Assembly (NCBI GenBank): GCA_022798855.1 | Contig: JAAWNI010000126.1 | Span: forward strand, 1-6,445 | Source: Lawsonibacter sp. | Lineage (GTDB): Bacteria > Bacillota > Clostridia > Oscillospirales > Oscillospiraceae | Reading direction: 5' to 3' | Length of the DNA: 6,445 nt | Shown: positions 1-4,944 of the stretch, in pieces | Position numbering within the stretch: the first letter of the stretch is position 1 | Layout: the number at the start of each line of letters is the position of its first letter | Made by a program: the position numbers and the translations under genes | Notes under the pieces: model-generated | What the model was told of the DNA's origin: nothing | The model's input: only the letters and a program-made list of their open reading frames with translations | Databases searched by the model: none

Positions 1-14
1 GCAAAATTAGACAT
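1..14 (-). CDS. Partial XRE-family regulator, third tandem copy (first codons only)
   Basis: The first 14 bases, read on the minus strand, give ATG followed by codons for S-N-F-A, the same start as the complete copy beginning at 341. A GGAGG ribosome binding site lies just upstream, and the following 80 bp or so (15 to about 95) match the region upstream of that copy almost base for base. The gene runs off the left edge, so length and integrity cannot be seen. Inference: a third member of the tandem repressor array. Confidence 0.7.
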
Positions 15-105
15 TTTTACCTCCAGGCCTTTGACACGCTGATAATCGTGGCCGGTTTCCAAAAGCAGACAGAATGTAATGCGTCCGCAAGGTCTATGCG
101 GATTT

Positions 106-132
106 GGGCGGGCGGCCACAGGCCGCCCCTAC
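106..132. repeat. GC-rich palindromic element at the 3' end of the XRE gene
   Basis: An 8-bp perfect stem, GGGCGGCC (110-117) with GGCCGCCC (121-128), encloses an ACA loop and is followed by CTAC. On the minus strand the element begins GTAGGGGCGGCC, and its TAG is the stop codon of the gene ending at 129. An identical 27-bp copy is at 437-463. The GTAGGG end is shared with the larger palindrome at 2790-2834, so these may be one dispersed family. It could also act as a hairpin at the end of the transcript, but no U-tract follows. Confidence 0.7.
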
Positions 133-341
133 ATCCGCTCATCCTTCCGGCCCATCAGGTAGTCCAAGCTGACGCCGAAATAGTCGGCCAAAAAGACCAG
201 GCCTGGAACGGTTGGATAATTTTCAGCGTACTCATATTGCTGATAGCTCCTCATTTTCAGCCCGCATATTTCCGCCATTTCCTTCTGTTTCAGTCCCCGC
301 TCCTTGCGCAGTTCACGAATTCTCTCGGCAAAATTAGACAT
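129..341 (-). CDS. XRE-family HTH transcriptional regulator (70 aa), tandem copy
   Basis: This is a single-domain Cro/C1-type DNA-binding protein, probably a cytoplasmic dimeric repressor. The HTH covers roughly residues 5-64: helix 1 (RIRELRKERG), helix 2 (KQKEMAEICGL, about 18-28), recognition helix (KMRSYQQYE, about 29-37), then the family-typical stretch ending GVSLDYLMG. No effector or oligomerisation domain follows. The frame is open further upstream, but I chose the ATG at 341: it has GGAGG five bases upstream, it matches the neighbouring paralogue exactly in length, and the extra N-terminal residues are not XRE-like. It shares 57 of 70 residues with the copy at 460-672; differences cluster around the recognition helix and following loop (29-44). 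No clear promoter lies upstream, so it may be co-transcribed with that copy. Confidence 0.88.
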   Translation of the reverse strand: MSNFAERIRELRKERGLKQKEMAEICGLKMRSYQQYEYAENYPTVPGLVFLADYFGVSLDYLMGRKDERM

Positions 342-436
342 TTTTACCTCCAGGCCTTTGACATGCTGATAATCGTGGCCGGTTTCCAAAAGCAGACACA
401 ATGTAACGCGCCCGCTCATAAGGTACATGCGGGTTT

Positions 437-463
437 GGGCGGGCGGCCACAGGCCGCCCCTAC
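437..463. repeat. GC-rich palindromic element, second copy
   Basis: Identical to the 27-bp element at 106-132. The stem arms are 441-448 and 452-459 with an ACA loop. On the minus strand its TAG (462-460) is the stop codon of the XRE gene starting at 672. It lies in the spacer between two tandem regulators, so it was either duplicated with them or homogenised afterwards. Confidence 0.7.
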
Positions 464-672
464 GTCCGCTCGTCCTTCCGACCCATCAGGTAGTCCAGGC
501 TGACGCCGAAATAGTCAGCCAAAAAGACCAGCCCGGGGACCTCGGGATAGCCGTCGCCGTGCTCATAATATTGATAGCTGCGCACATTTAAGCCGCAAAT
601 TTTTGCCATCTCCGTCTGTTTCAACCCACGTTCTTTACGCAATTCTCTTATACGTTCCGCAAAAGTTGCCAT
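460..672 (-). CDS. XRE-family HTH transcriptional regulator (70 aa), promoter-proximal copy
   Basis: A Cro/C1-type HTH protein, a paralogue of the gene ending at 129 (81% identical by my count). Helix 2 is KQTEMAKICGL (about 18-28) and the recognition helix NVRSYQYYE (about 29-37); the C-terminal part GLVFLADYFGVSLDYLMG is unchanged between copies. The ATG at 672 has GGAGG four bases upstream. The gene is divergent from the small gene at 757, and the 84-bp space between them carries a consensus promoter and two operator-like repeats. This is the usual arrangement for a repressor controlling itself and a neighbour. A weak minus-strand promoter may be present (TTTACA, 17 bp, TTTATT), overlapping the same repeats. 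The target genes are inferred, not shown. Confidence 0.9.
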   Translation of the reverse strand: MATFAERIRELRKERGLKQTEMAKICGLNVRSYQYYEHGDGYPEVPGLVFLADYFGVSLDYLMGRKDERT

Positions 673-688
673 ATTTCCTCCAAAACAC

Positions 689-717
689 TTGACATGTGGT
701 TAAACCTCTCCTATAAT
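689..717 (+). promoter_or_regulatory. Perfect consensus sigma-A promoter for the 89-aa gene
   Basis: TTGACA at 689-694 and TATAAT at 712-717 are separated by exactly 17 bp, a full match to the vegetative consensus. Transcription should begin near 724, leaving a leader of about 33 nt before the ATG at 757. A promoter this strong in a repressor-gene intergenic region is normally held under tight repression. Confidence 0.85.
694..708. promoter_or_regulatory. Operator-like repeat O1, in the promoter spacer
   Basis: ATGTGGTTAAACCTC contains the dyad GGTT-A-AACC and sits between the -35 and -10 hexamers. It recurs with a single mismatch 28 bp downstream. Position and symmetry fit a binding site for the adjacent XRE protein; binding is inferred. 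Confidence 0.6.
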
Positions 718-721
718 AAAG

Positions 722-736
722 ATGTGGTCAAACCTC
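722..736. promoter_or_regulatory. Operator-like repeat O2, at the transcription start
   Basis: ATGTGGTCAAACCTC matches O1 at 14 of 15 positions in the same orientation, 28 bp (almost three helical turns) downstream. It covers the predicted start point of the plus-strand transcript. One change weakens the dyad (GGTC-A-AACC), so it may be the lower-affinity site. Confidence 0.55.
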
Positions 737-756
737 ATGTAAAGGAGTTGCTTATC

Positions 757-1026
757 ATGAATGAAATTCTCACCACATTGTTCCTGAGCAATCCCTATCT
801 TCCCGGACAGGTCTGCGATTTCTGCAACCAGCTCCCGGAATTCCGGAAGGCGGAGCAGGACTACAACGCCGCCGCCGCGAAGCTGCGGGCACAGCTGGGA
901 AACGAAAAATTTGACGAATTTGAGGAAATCCTCAACTGGCACCTCGCCCAATACGCTCATGCCTATTATCTCTTTGGATTGGGCCTGCGTCAAGAGGTGC
1001 TTTCCGCCCTGGGCCAGGCGGGGTAG
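757..1026 (+). CDS. Small acidic protein of 89 aa, possibly DUF6809-like
   Basis: Function unknown. The predicted protein is mostly helical: an N-terminal MNEILTTLFL segment, a linker with two cysteines (C20, C23), a charged helical stretch at about 27-60, and a C-terminal YLFGLGLRQEVLSAL segment (71-85). The N-terminal 'ILxxLxxxxxxP' and C-terminal 'FxxGxxLG/R' pattern recalls the small DUF6809 proteins of Firmicutes and their phages; this is memory of the family, not a search result. I chose the ATG at 757 because AAAGGAG lies nine bases upstream. The in-frame ATG at 694 overlaps the -35 element and cannot be on the transcript. The gene is divergent from the XRE array and sits behind a consensus promoter with two operator-like sites. 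It ends five bases before a palindromic element. There is no signal peptide or clear membrane helix. Confidence 0.75.
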   Translation: MNEILTTLFLSNPYLPGQVCDFCNQLPEFRKAEQDYNAAAAKLRAQLGNEKFDEFEEILNWHLAQYAHAYYLFGLGLRQEVLSALGQAG

Positions 1027-1030
1027 GGCG

Positions 1031-1167
1031 GAATCCCCCCGCCACCGGGTTTCACCCGGCGCCCCCCCTTTAGCAAGGGGGGCTTGGGTGCTTGAAGGCC
1101 CCGGTCCTGCTCCAAAGGCCCCCTTGCCAAAGGGGGCTGGCACGGCGCAGCCGTGACTGGGGGATTC
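1031..1167. repeat. BIME-like inverted repeat element between convergent genes
   Basis: The ends are exact 9-bp inverted repeats, GAATCCCCC (1031-1039) and GGGGGATTC (1159-1167). Each half has the same plan in opposite orientation: an outer small hairpin (CCGGGT/ACCCGG at 1045-1059; CACGGC/GCCGTG at 1141-1155) and an inner C/G hairpin of 8 bp (1063-1082, loop TAGC; 1118-1137, loop GCCA). This is the layout of a paired REP element. It nearly fills the 152-bp gap between the stop codons of the plus-strand gene (1026) and cdsA (1179). It has no coding capacity, and it could insulate or terminate the two converging transcripts. Confidence 0.75.
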
Positions 1168-1178
1168 AAACTTTACGT

Positions 1179-1997
1179 TCAAAACGCCGGCAGGACCTCC
1201 ACCAGCAGCAGCAGCATGGGGGCGGCGAATGTGGTGGAATCAAAGCGGTCCATCATTCCGCCGTGCCCGGGGAGGAGGGTGCCGTAGTCCTTCACCCCGC
1301 ACTGGCGCTTAATCAGGGAGAAGGACAAGTCGCCAATCTCGGTGATGACGCTGCCCAGCAGGCCATAGAGGGCCATCACAGGCAGGCGGACCTCGATCCC
1401 GCCGAAATACTCCACCAGCAGGCCGTAGAGCAGCATAAACAGACAGCCGGACAGGATGCCGCCTATGTAGCCCTCCAGGGACTTATTGGGGCTGACCTGC
1501 GTGATGCCCCGGTGTTTTCCCAGGAAAACCCCGAAGAAGTAGGCCCCGATATCGGTGGTAAAGGCGCTGATGACGGGCAGGAGCACATAAAACTGCCCGT
1601 TGTCAAACCGCTTGAGCTGAACCAGGGCGGACAGGAACAGGGGGATGCCCACGCCGCCGAACAGGCACACGATGATGTGCTCAAAGGGGATTTCCCGCTC
1701 GGTGCCGTAGCGGCCCAGGGCCGGGAGGAACAGGGCGGCCATCAGCACAATGGCCACCGCCCGGGCGGTCCAGCTGCCAAAGCCGTATGCGTGGCCCAAG
1801 GGGATCAGGGCGGCGGCCAGGGCGGTAAAAATATACATTCCGTTGTGGTGGGCCACCTTGGCGCACCGCAACAGCTCAAAGGAAGCCATTCCCGCGATGC
1901 AGGCCACCACCACCGCCAGGGCGGCGGGGGGCAGGAGGAACAGGGCGGCCAGGAAGGCCGGCCCCAGGGCCACGCCCACAATGATCCGTGTTACCAA
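1179..1997 (-). CDS. cdsA: Phosphatidate cytidylyltransferase (CDP-diglyceride synthase)
   Basis: It condenses CTP and phosphatidic acid to CDP-diacylglycerol, the branch-point precursor of membrane phospholipids, in the cytoplasmic membrane. The 272-residue protein has about eight hydrophobic segments (for example 5-20, 24-43, 53-70, 77-92, 106-124, 135-157, 177-197, 255-268). It also carries the complete family signature at 227-253, with SLIKR, VKD, PGHGG and the final DRFD. Length is normal for the family. I chose TTG at 1997: GGAGG inside the last uppS codons is eight bases upstream, and homologues begin with a similar L/M-x-x-R-I segment. The frame continues upstream, but those residues lie within uppS and are not CdsA-like; a GTG at 2006 is too close to the ribosome binding site. 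The start is separated by one base from the uppS stop (TGA-G-TTG), so translational coupling is likely. dxr, its common next neighbour, is absent. Confidence 0.95.
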   Translation of the reverse strand: MVTRIIVGVALGPAFLAALFLLPPAALAVVVACIAGMASFELLRCAKVAHHNGMYIFTALAAALIPLGHAYGFGSWTARAVAIVLMAALFLPALGRYGTEREIPFEHIIVCLFGGVGIPLFLSALVQLKRFDNGQFYVLLPVISAFTTDIGAYFFGVFLGKHRGITQVSPNKSLEGYIGGILSGCLFMLLYGLLVEYFGGIEVRLPVMALYGLLGSVITEIGDLSFSLIKRQCGVKDYGTLLPGHGGMMDRFDSTTFAAPMLLLLVEVLPAF

Positions 1998-1998
1998 C

Positions 1999-2748
1999 TC
2001 ACACACCTCCAAACCGGCGGTCACGGTTCTGATAGGAAGCGATGGCCCGGTGGAGCTCTGATTTAGAGAAGTCGGGCCACAGCACATCGGTAATATAGAA
2101 CTCCGAATAAGCCGCCTGCCACAGCAGGAAATTAGACAGCCGCAGCTCCCCGCTGGTGCGGATGATCAGGTCGGGGTCGGGGACCCCGTTGGAGTAGAGA
2201 TAGCCGCCAAACTGCTCCGCCGACAGGTGGTTGGGGTCCGCCTTCCCCTGGGCGCAGTCCAGGGCGAAGGCCCGCGCCGCCCGGAGGAGCTCGTCCCGGC
2301 CGCCGTAGTTCAGGCAGATGTTCACCTGGCAGCCCTCGTAGTGCTTCGATATCTCCCGGGTGCGCTGGCACAGCTCCCGCAGCTCCGGGGACAGGGGGGA
2401 CAGGTCGCCGAAAAACTCCATCTTGACCCGGTCCCGCTCCATCCGGCCGATGGCCTCCAGCAGGTACTTTTTCAGCAGCCCCATAATGGCCCCCACCTCC
2501 TCCTCCGGCCTTTTCCAGTTCTCGGAGGAGAAGGCGTAGACGGTGAGGTAGTCCAACCCGATGTCCTTGCAGTAGGTGGCGATGGCGCGGAATGTCTCCG
2601 CCCCGGCGGCGTGGCCCGCCGTGCGTGGCAGGCCACGCTTTTTCGCCCAGCGGCCGTTGCCGTCCATAATAATAGCGATATGCCGGGGCAGGCGGGAAAA
2701 GTCCACCTCCGCCTGGGAGGGCTCCGTTTTTTTCGAGAAGAGGGCCAT
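1999..2748 (-). CDS. uppS: Isoprenyl transferase / undecaprenyl diphosphate synthase
   Basis: This cis-prenyltransferase adds isopentenyl units to farnesyl diphosphate to make undecaprenyl diphosphate, the lipid carrier for peptidoglycan and other wall polymers. All hallmarks are present in the 249 residues: HIAIIMDGNGRWA at 23-35 with catalytic Asp29, GHAAGAE at 45-51, YAFSSENWKRP at 71-81, NYGGRDEL at 147-154, and the C-terminal DLIIRTSGELRLSNF at 193-207 followed by WQAAYSEFY. AAGGAG lies eight bases before the ATG. Its 3' end carries the ribosome binding site of cdsA. The 221-bp gap to frr upstream is wide for this cluster and holds a palindrome and a possible terminator, so uppS-cdsA may be partly transcribed from its own promoter; I see no consensus match there. 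Confidence 0.97.
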   Translation of the reverse strand: MALFSKKTEPSQAEVDFSRLPRHIAIIMDGNGRWAKKRGLPRTAGHAAGAETFRAIATYCKDIGLDYLTVYAFSSENWKRPEEEVGAIMGLLKKYLLEAIGRMERDRVKMEFFGDLSPLSPELRELCQRTREISKHYEGCQVNICLNYGGRDELLRAARAFALDCAQGKADPNHLSAEQFGGYLYSNGVPDPDLIIRTSGELRLSNFLLWQAAYSEFYITDVLWPDFSKSELHRAIASYQNRDRRFGGV

Positions 2749-2789
2749 TGCGGTCGCTCCTTTTTGTGTTTCAATGCAACAGTCGTGGG

Positions 2790-2834
2790 TGTAGGGCGCG
2801 ACGACTCGGCGCGCCGGGGTCGTCGCGCCCTACA
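2790..2834. repeat. Perfect GC palindrome in the uppS upstream region
   Basis: GTAGGGCGCGACGAC (2791-2805) and its exact complement GTCGTCGCGCCCTAC (2819-2833) form a 15-bp stem, extended to 16 by T2790-A2834. The centre contains a second palindrome, CGGCGCGCCG (2807-2816). The GTAGGG...CCCTAC ends match the open end of the small elements at 106-132 and 437-463, which suggests a dispersed REP/MITE-like family. It would lie in the uppS leader 42 bases before the start codon. No U-tract follows on either strand, so it does not look like a standard terminator. Confidence 0.75.
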
Positions 2835-2927
2835 TATTTAGAACCAGTATTCCTGCAAAAATTTGCCTTGTATGGCAGAGAAATCCCTCGGCTATCCAGA
2901 ATTTTCGGTTATGAATACAGGTACTGG

Positions 2928-2954
2928 AAAGGGACCGCCGTCCGGCGGCCCCTT
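2928..2954 (-). terminator. Possible weak terminator after frr
   Basis: Arms 2944-2954 and 2929-2939 form an 11-bp GC-rich stem with a 4-base loop, 16 bases past the frr stop. One pair is C:A on the plus strand but G:U in minus-strand RNA, so the hairpin is complete only when read in the direction of frr. The following U-tract is just UUU, so termination would be partial. Confidence 0.45.
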
Positions 2955-2969
2955 CTCCATACAGCCGGC

Positions 2970-3524
2970 TTACACCGCCATAAGCTCCTTTTCCTTTTTG
3001 GCGGTCAGCTCGTCGATGTCCTTGCACCGCTTATCGGTCAGGTCCTGGAGCTCCTTTTCCAGCTTCTTCTGGTCATCCTCGGTGAGCTCGGACTTCTTGG
3101 TCTTTTTCTTGATGTCGTCCATGGCGTCCCGGCGGATATTTCTCAAGGCCACCTTGCCCTCCTCGCCGTACTTGCGCACCTGCTTGGTGAGCTCCTTGCG
3201 CCGCTCCTCTGTGAGCTGGGGGAAGGACAGGCGGATCACCCGGCCGTCGTTCTGGGGGTTGATGCCCAGGTCGGAGGTCTGGATAGCCTTCTCAATGGCC
3301 TTGAGAAGGGACATGTCATAGGGCTGGATGGTCAGGGTGCGGGGGTCGGGGGAGCCGATGTTGGCCACCTGGTTCAGGGGGGTGGGGGCGCCGTAGTACT
3401 CCACGGTGATCCGGTCCAGCACGCCGGCGTTGGCCCGGCCCGCCCGGACGGAGGCGAAATTGGACTTGACTACCTCGATGGTCTTCAACATTCTCTCATC
3501 ATAGCTTACGATCTCAGGGCTCAT
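2970..3524 (-). CDS. frr: Ribosome recycling factor
   Basis: With EF-G it splits the post-termination ribosome so that subunits can be reused; it acts in the cytoplasm and is usually essential. At 184 residues it has the standard length. Conserved stretches are VRAGRANAGVLDRITVEYYG (26-45), IQPYD (66-70), NDGRVIRLSFPQLTEERRKE (92-111) and RNIRRDA (128-134), which carries the basic residues that contact rRNA. The long charged C-terminal helix completes the three-helix bundle. The ATG at 3524 has AGGAAG eight bases upstream. It follows pyrH after 81 bp, the universal pyrH-frr order, and is probably co-transcribed with it. Confidence 0.97.
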   Translation of the reverse strand: MSPEIVSYDERMLKTIEVVKSNFASVRAGRANAGVLDRITVEYYGAPTPLNQVANIGSPDPRTLTIQPYDMSLLKAIEKAIQTSDLGINPQNDGRVIRLSFPQLTEERRKELTKQVRKYGEEGKVALRNIRRDAMDDIKKKTKKSELTEDDQKKLEKELQDLTDKRCKDIDELTAKKEKELMAV

Positions 3525-3565
3525 GGTCAGTACTTCCTTTCCTCACGTTTATTTTTCCTGCAATT

Positions 3566-3596
3566 TTGCGCGGGGCGCGCCGGGGCCGTCCCGCAA
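3566..3596. other. GC-rich imperfect hairpin in the pyrH-frr spacer
   Basis: TTGCG with one bulged base plus GG (3566-3573) can pair with CCCGCAA (3590-3596) around a very GC-rich loop containing GGCGCGCC. No U-run follows on the minus strand (TTGCAGG is next), so attenuation is possible but not demonstrated. Confidence 0.3.
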
Positions 3597-3605
3597 GTAT
3601 TTCAC

Positions 3606-4322
3606 TCAAAAATCCACAATCGTGCCGATCTCCTCGCCCATGACCACCCGGTAGATGTTCTCCGGGTCCTTGAGGGCAAAGAGGAGGACGGGGATCTTGT
3701 TGTCCATGGACAGGGATGTGGCGGTGGTATCCATCACAGCCAGGTGCTGGGCCAGCACCTCGTCGTAAGATATCTTGCTGTACTTCTTGGCCGTGGGGTC
3801 CTTCTTGGGGTCGGCGGAGTAGACGCCGTCGATGTTCTTGGCCAGGAGGATGACGTCGGCGTCAATCTCGGCGGCCCTCAGCACAGCGGCGGTGTCGGTG
3901 GAGAAGAAGGGGTTTCCGGTGCCGCAGCCGAAGATGACCACCCGGCCCTTCTCCAGGTGGCGGATGGCCTTGGAGCGGATGTAGGGCTCGGCCATGGCCT
4001 GCATGACGATGGCGGTCTGTACCCGGACCTCCACCCCCTTCTGCTCCAGCACGTCGGCCACGGCCAGGGCGTTGATGGCGGTGGCCAGCATGCCCATGTG
4101 GTCGGCCCGGACCCGCTCCATGGAGTCGCCGCCGTCCTTGAGTCCGCGCCAGAAGTTGCCGCCGCCCACCACGACGCCCACCTGGACCCCCGCGGCCACG
4201 CATTGCTTGATCACGTCGCATACGCTCTCAATCACTTTAAAGTCCAAGCCCCGGGAGGCCTCTCCCGCCAGAGCTTCCCCGCTGATTTTTAAAAGTACCC
4301 GTTTGTATTTTGGCTGAGCCAT
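3606..4322 (-). CDS. pyrH: Uridylate (UMP) kinase
   Basis: It phosphorylates UMP to UDP with ATP, a key step in pyrimidine nucleotide synthesis. The bacterial enzyme is a hexamer of the amino acid kinase family and is allosterically controlled by GTP/UTP. The 238 residues show LKISGEAL (11-18, phosphate-binding lysine K12), the glycine loop GGGNFWRG (53-60), ADHMGMLATAIN (73-84), GTGNPFFSTDTAA (134-146, nucleotide and UMP contacts) and AKNIDGVYSADP (161-172). Length is typical. The ATG at 4322 has GGGAG eight bases upstream. It begins the pyrH-frr-uppS-cdsA block. The usual upstream neighbours rpsB and tsf are absent; instead a gene-poor stretch separates it from rpsI. Confidence 0.97.
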   Translation of the reverse strand: MAQPKYKRVLLKISGEALAGEASRGLDFKVIESVCDVIKQCVAAGVQVGVVVGGGNFWRGLKDGGDSMERVRADHMGMLATAINALAVADVLEQKGVEVRVQTAIVMQAMAEPYIRSKAIRHLEKGRVVIFGCGTGNPFFSTDTAAVLRAAEIDADVILLAKNIDGVYSADPKKDPTAKKYSKISYDEVLAQHLAVMDTTATSLSMDNKIPVLLFALKDPENIYRVVMGEEIGTIVDF

Positions 4323-4339
4323 TCAAACCACTCCCGTTC

Positions 4340-4429
4340 TTTTTCTCAGCCCTATTTTAATATAATTTTTACCGTTTGCATAGAGGGTAAGACAAACTTT
4401 TTCAAATTGTCCACAATTCGCCGAACCGA
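4340..4429 (-). promoter_or_regulatory. AT-rich upstream region of pyrH, likely promoter; possible dyad
   Basis: After the terminators downstream of rpsI, pyrH must have its own promoter. The stretch contains AT-rich candidates for a -10 (TATATT or TAAAAT near 4357-4366), but no convincing -35 at the right distance. At 4391-4411 there is an inverted repeat, GACAA...TTGTC, with an 11-base centre, which could be a regulator site. Both are suggestions only. Confidence 0.25.
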
Positions 4430-4736
4430 TCCCTCTGTAGGCCCCTTTCCGCCACGCCCTGTCCGGCTGATTTTGTTAAAAATTAGGAGATTGGATGCAC
4501 CCATCTATGCACCCCAATTATTCTTGTTTCCCTTGCCCCTGTTTTGTCAGGCTTTGCTGCATGGAAAAACCCCGGAACCGTTGGAGTTCTAGTGATAAGG
4601 AACTATATGGCAATTATCCTTAGCTGACAGTTAGTAGTGCAGAACACAAGGGCGGCTAAAATTCACAGCCGTCTGCGGGATTTAGACGGCTATGTAGAGT
4701 CGGGGCAGGGGGGTAATTACGTCTGCCAACCGGGAC
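4430..4736. other. Gene-free interval with a hairpin
   Basis: No reading frame with family resemblance, ribosome binding site and start is visible on either strand. It holds a direct repeat of ATGCACCC (4495-4502 and 4507-4514). It also holds an 8-bp hairpin, AGCCGTCT/AGACGGCT (4667-4674 with 4684-4691, 9-base loop). Base composition is mixed and lower in GC than the flanking genes. It may be the scar of a lost gene or mobile element, but nothing proves it. Confidence 0.35.
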
Positions 4737-4779
4737 AAAAAAAGAGCGCCGTTTCATTCAGGGAATGATTCGGCGCTCT
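4737..4779 (-). terminator. Strong intrinsic terminator with no visible gene in front of it
   Basis: A perfect 9-bp stem, AGAGCGCCG/CGGCGCTCT (4743-4751 with 4771-4779), continues through a small TT/TT internal loop into a 6-bp stem (4754-4759 with 4763-4768) and a 3-base loop. On the minus strand it is followed directly by six U residues (4742-4737). It is 340 bp beyond the rpsI stop and about 280 bp beyond that operon's own terminator. A weak promoter-like pair, TTGTCA (4813-4818) and TATATT (4792-4797) at 15 bp spacing, lies just upstream. Confidence 0.8.
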
Positions 4780-4944
4780 ATGTATGGCTGAAATATAAAC
4801 AGTATTCAGTTATGACAAATCAAGTCAAATCAGGAGAAAAATACAGATTGATTTTTCGACATCGGGGGCCTTTAGAGAGGGTGATAGCCGCCCATGACGG
4901 CCTGCCCTAAGACCAGGCCCAAATCGACTTCTTTTGCTCTGTCA

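Larger units (their letters stand above)
1..672. repeat. Tandem duplication of an XRE gene plus spacer, period about 327-331 bp
   Basis: Start codons fall at 14, 341 and 672 on the minus strand. The spacer at 1-128 aligns with 328-459: the first 80 bases differ at about two positions, and both end in the same GC-rich palindrome. The two complete genes between the spacers are homologous along their whole length. Their 3' halves are much more alike than their 5' halves, where many synonymous changes have built up. This suggests an old duplication followed by partial homogenisation of the 3' half and spacer. Confidence 0.85.

Noticed and set aside
342..428. N-terminal extension of the middle XRE gene
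   Set aside because: The extra 29 residues would precede a good GGAGG-ATG start and are not present in the paralogue.
48..503. Plus-strand open frame of 151 codons
   Set aside because: It crosses the tandem XRE units antisense and its apparent internal repeat only reflects the DNA duplication.
460..1026. Classical toxin-antitoxin pair
   Set aside because: The XRE and small gene are divergent rather than in one operon, and the 89-aa protein shows no toxin fold I recognise; kept only as a hypothesis within the switch finding.
1092..2066. Plus-strand open frame of 324 codons
   Set aside because: Antisense to cdsA, with Gln/Gly/His-rich composition and a start inside the BIME-like element; not a protein.
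2748..4292. Long plus-strand open frame of 514 codons
   Set aside because: It is antisense to uppS leader, frr and pyrH, is low-complexity (G, V, L, H rich) and has no family resemblance; it is a by-product of GC-rich codon use.
4407..4592. Plus-strand open frame of 61 codons
   Set aside because: No ribosome binding site, proline/leucine-rich random composition, and it overlaps the likely pyrH promoter region antisense.
4597..4765. Frameshifted or interrupted plus-strand gene starting MAIILS
   Set aside because: The frame hits TGA after six codons; the following open part has no start, no ribosome binding site and no recognisable family.
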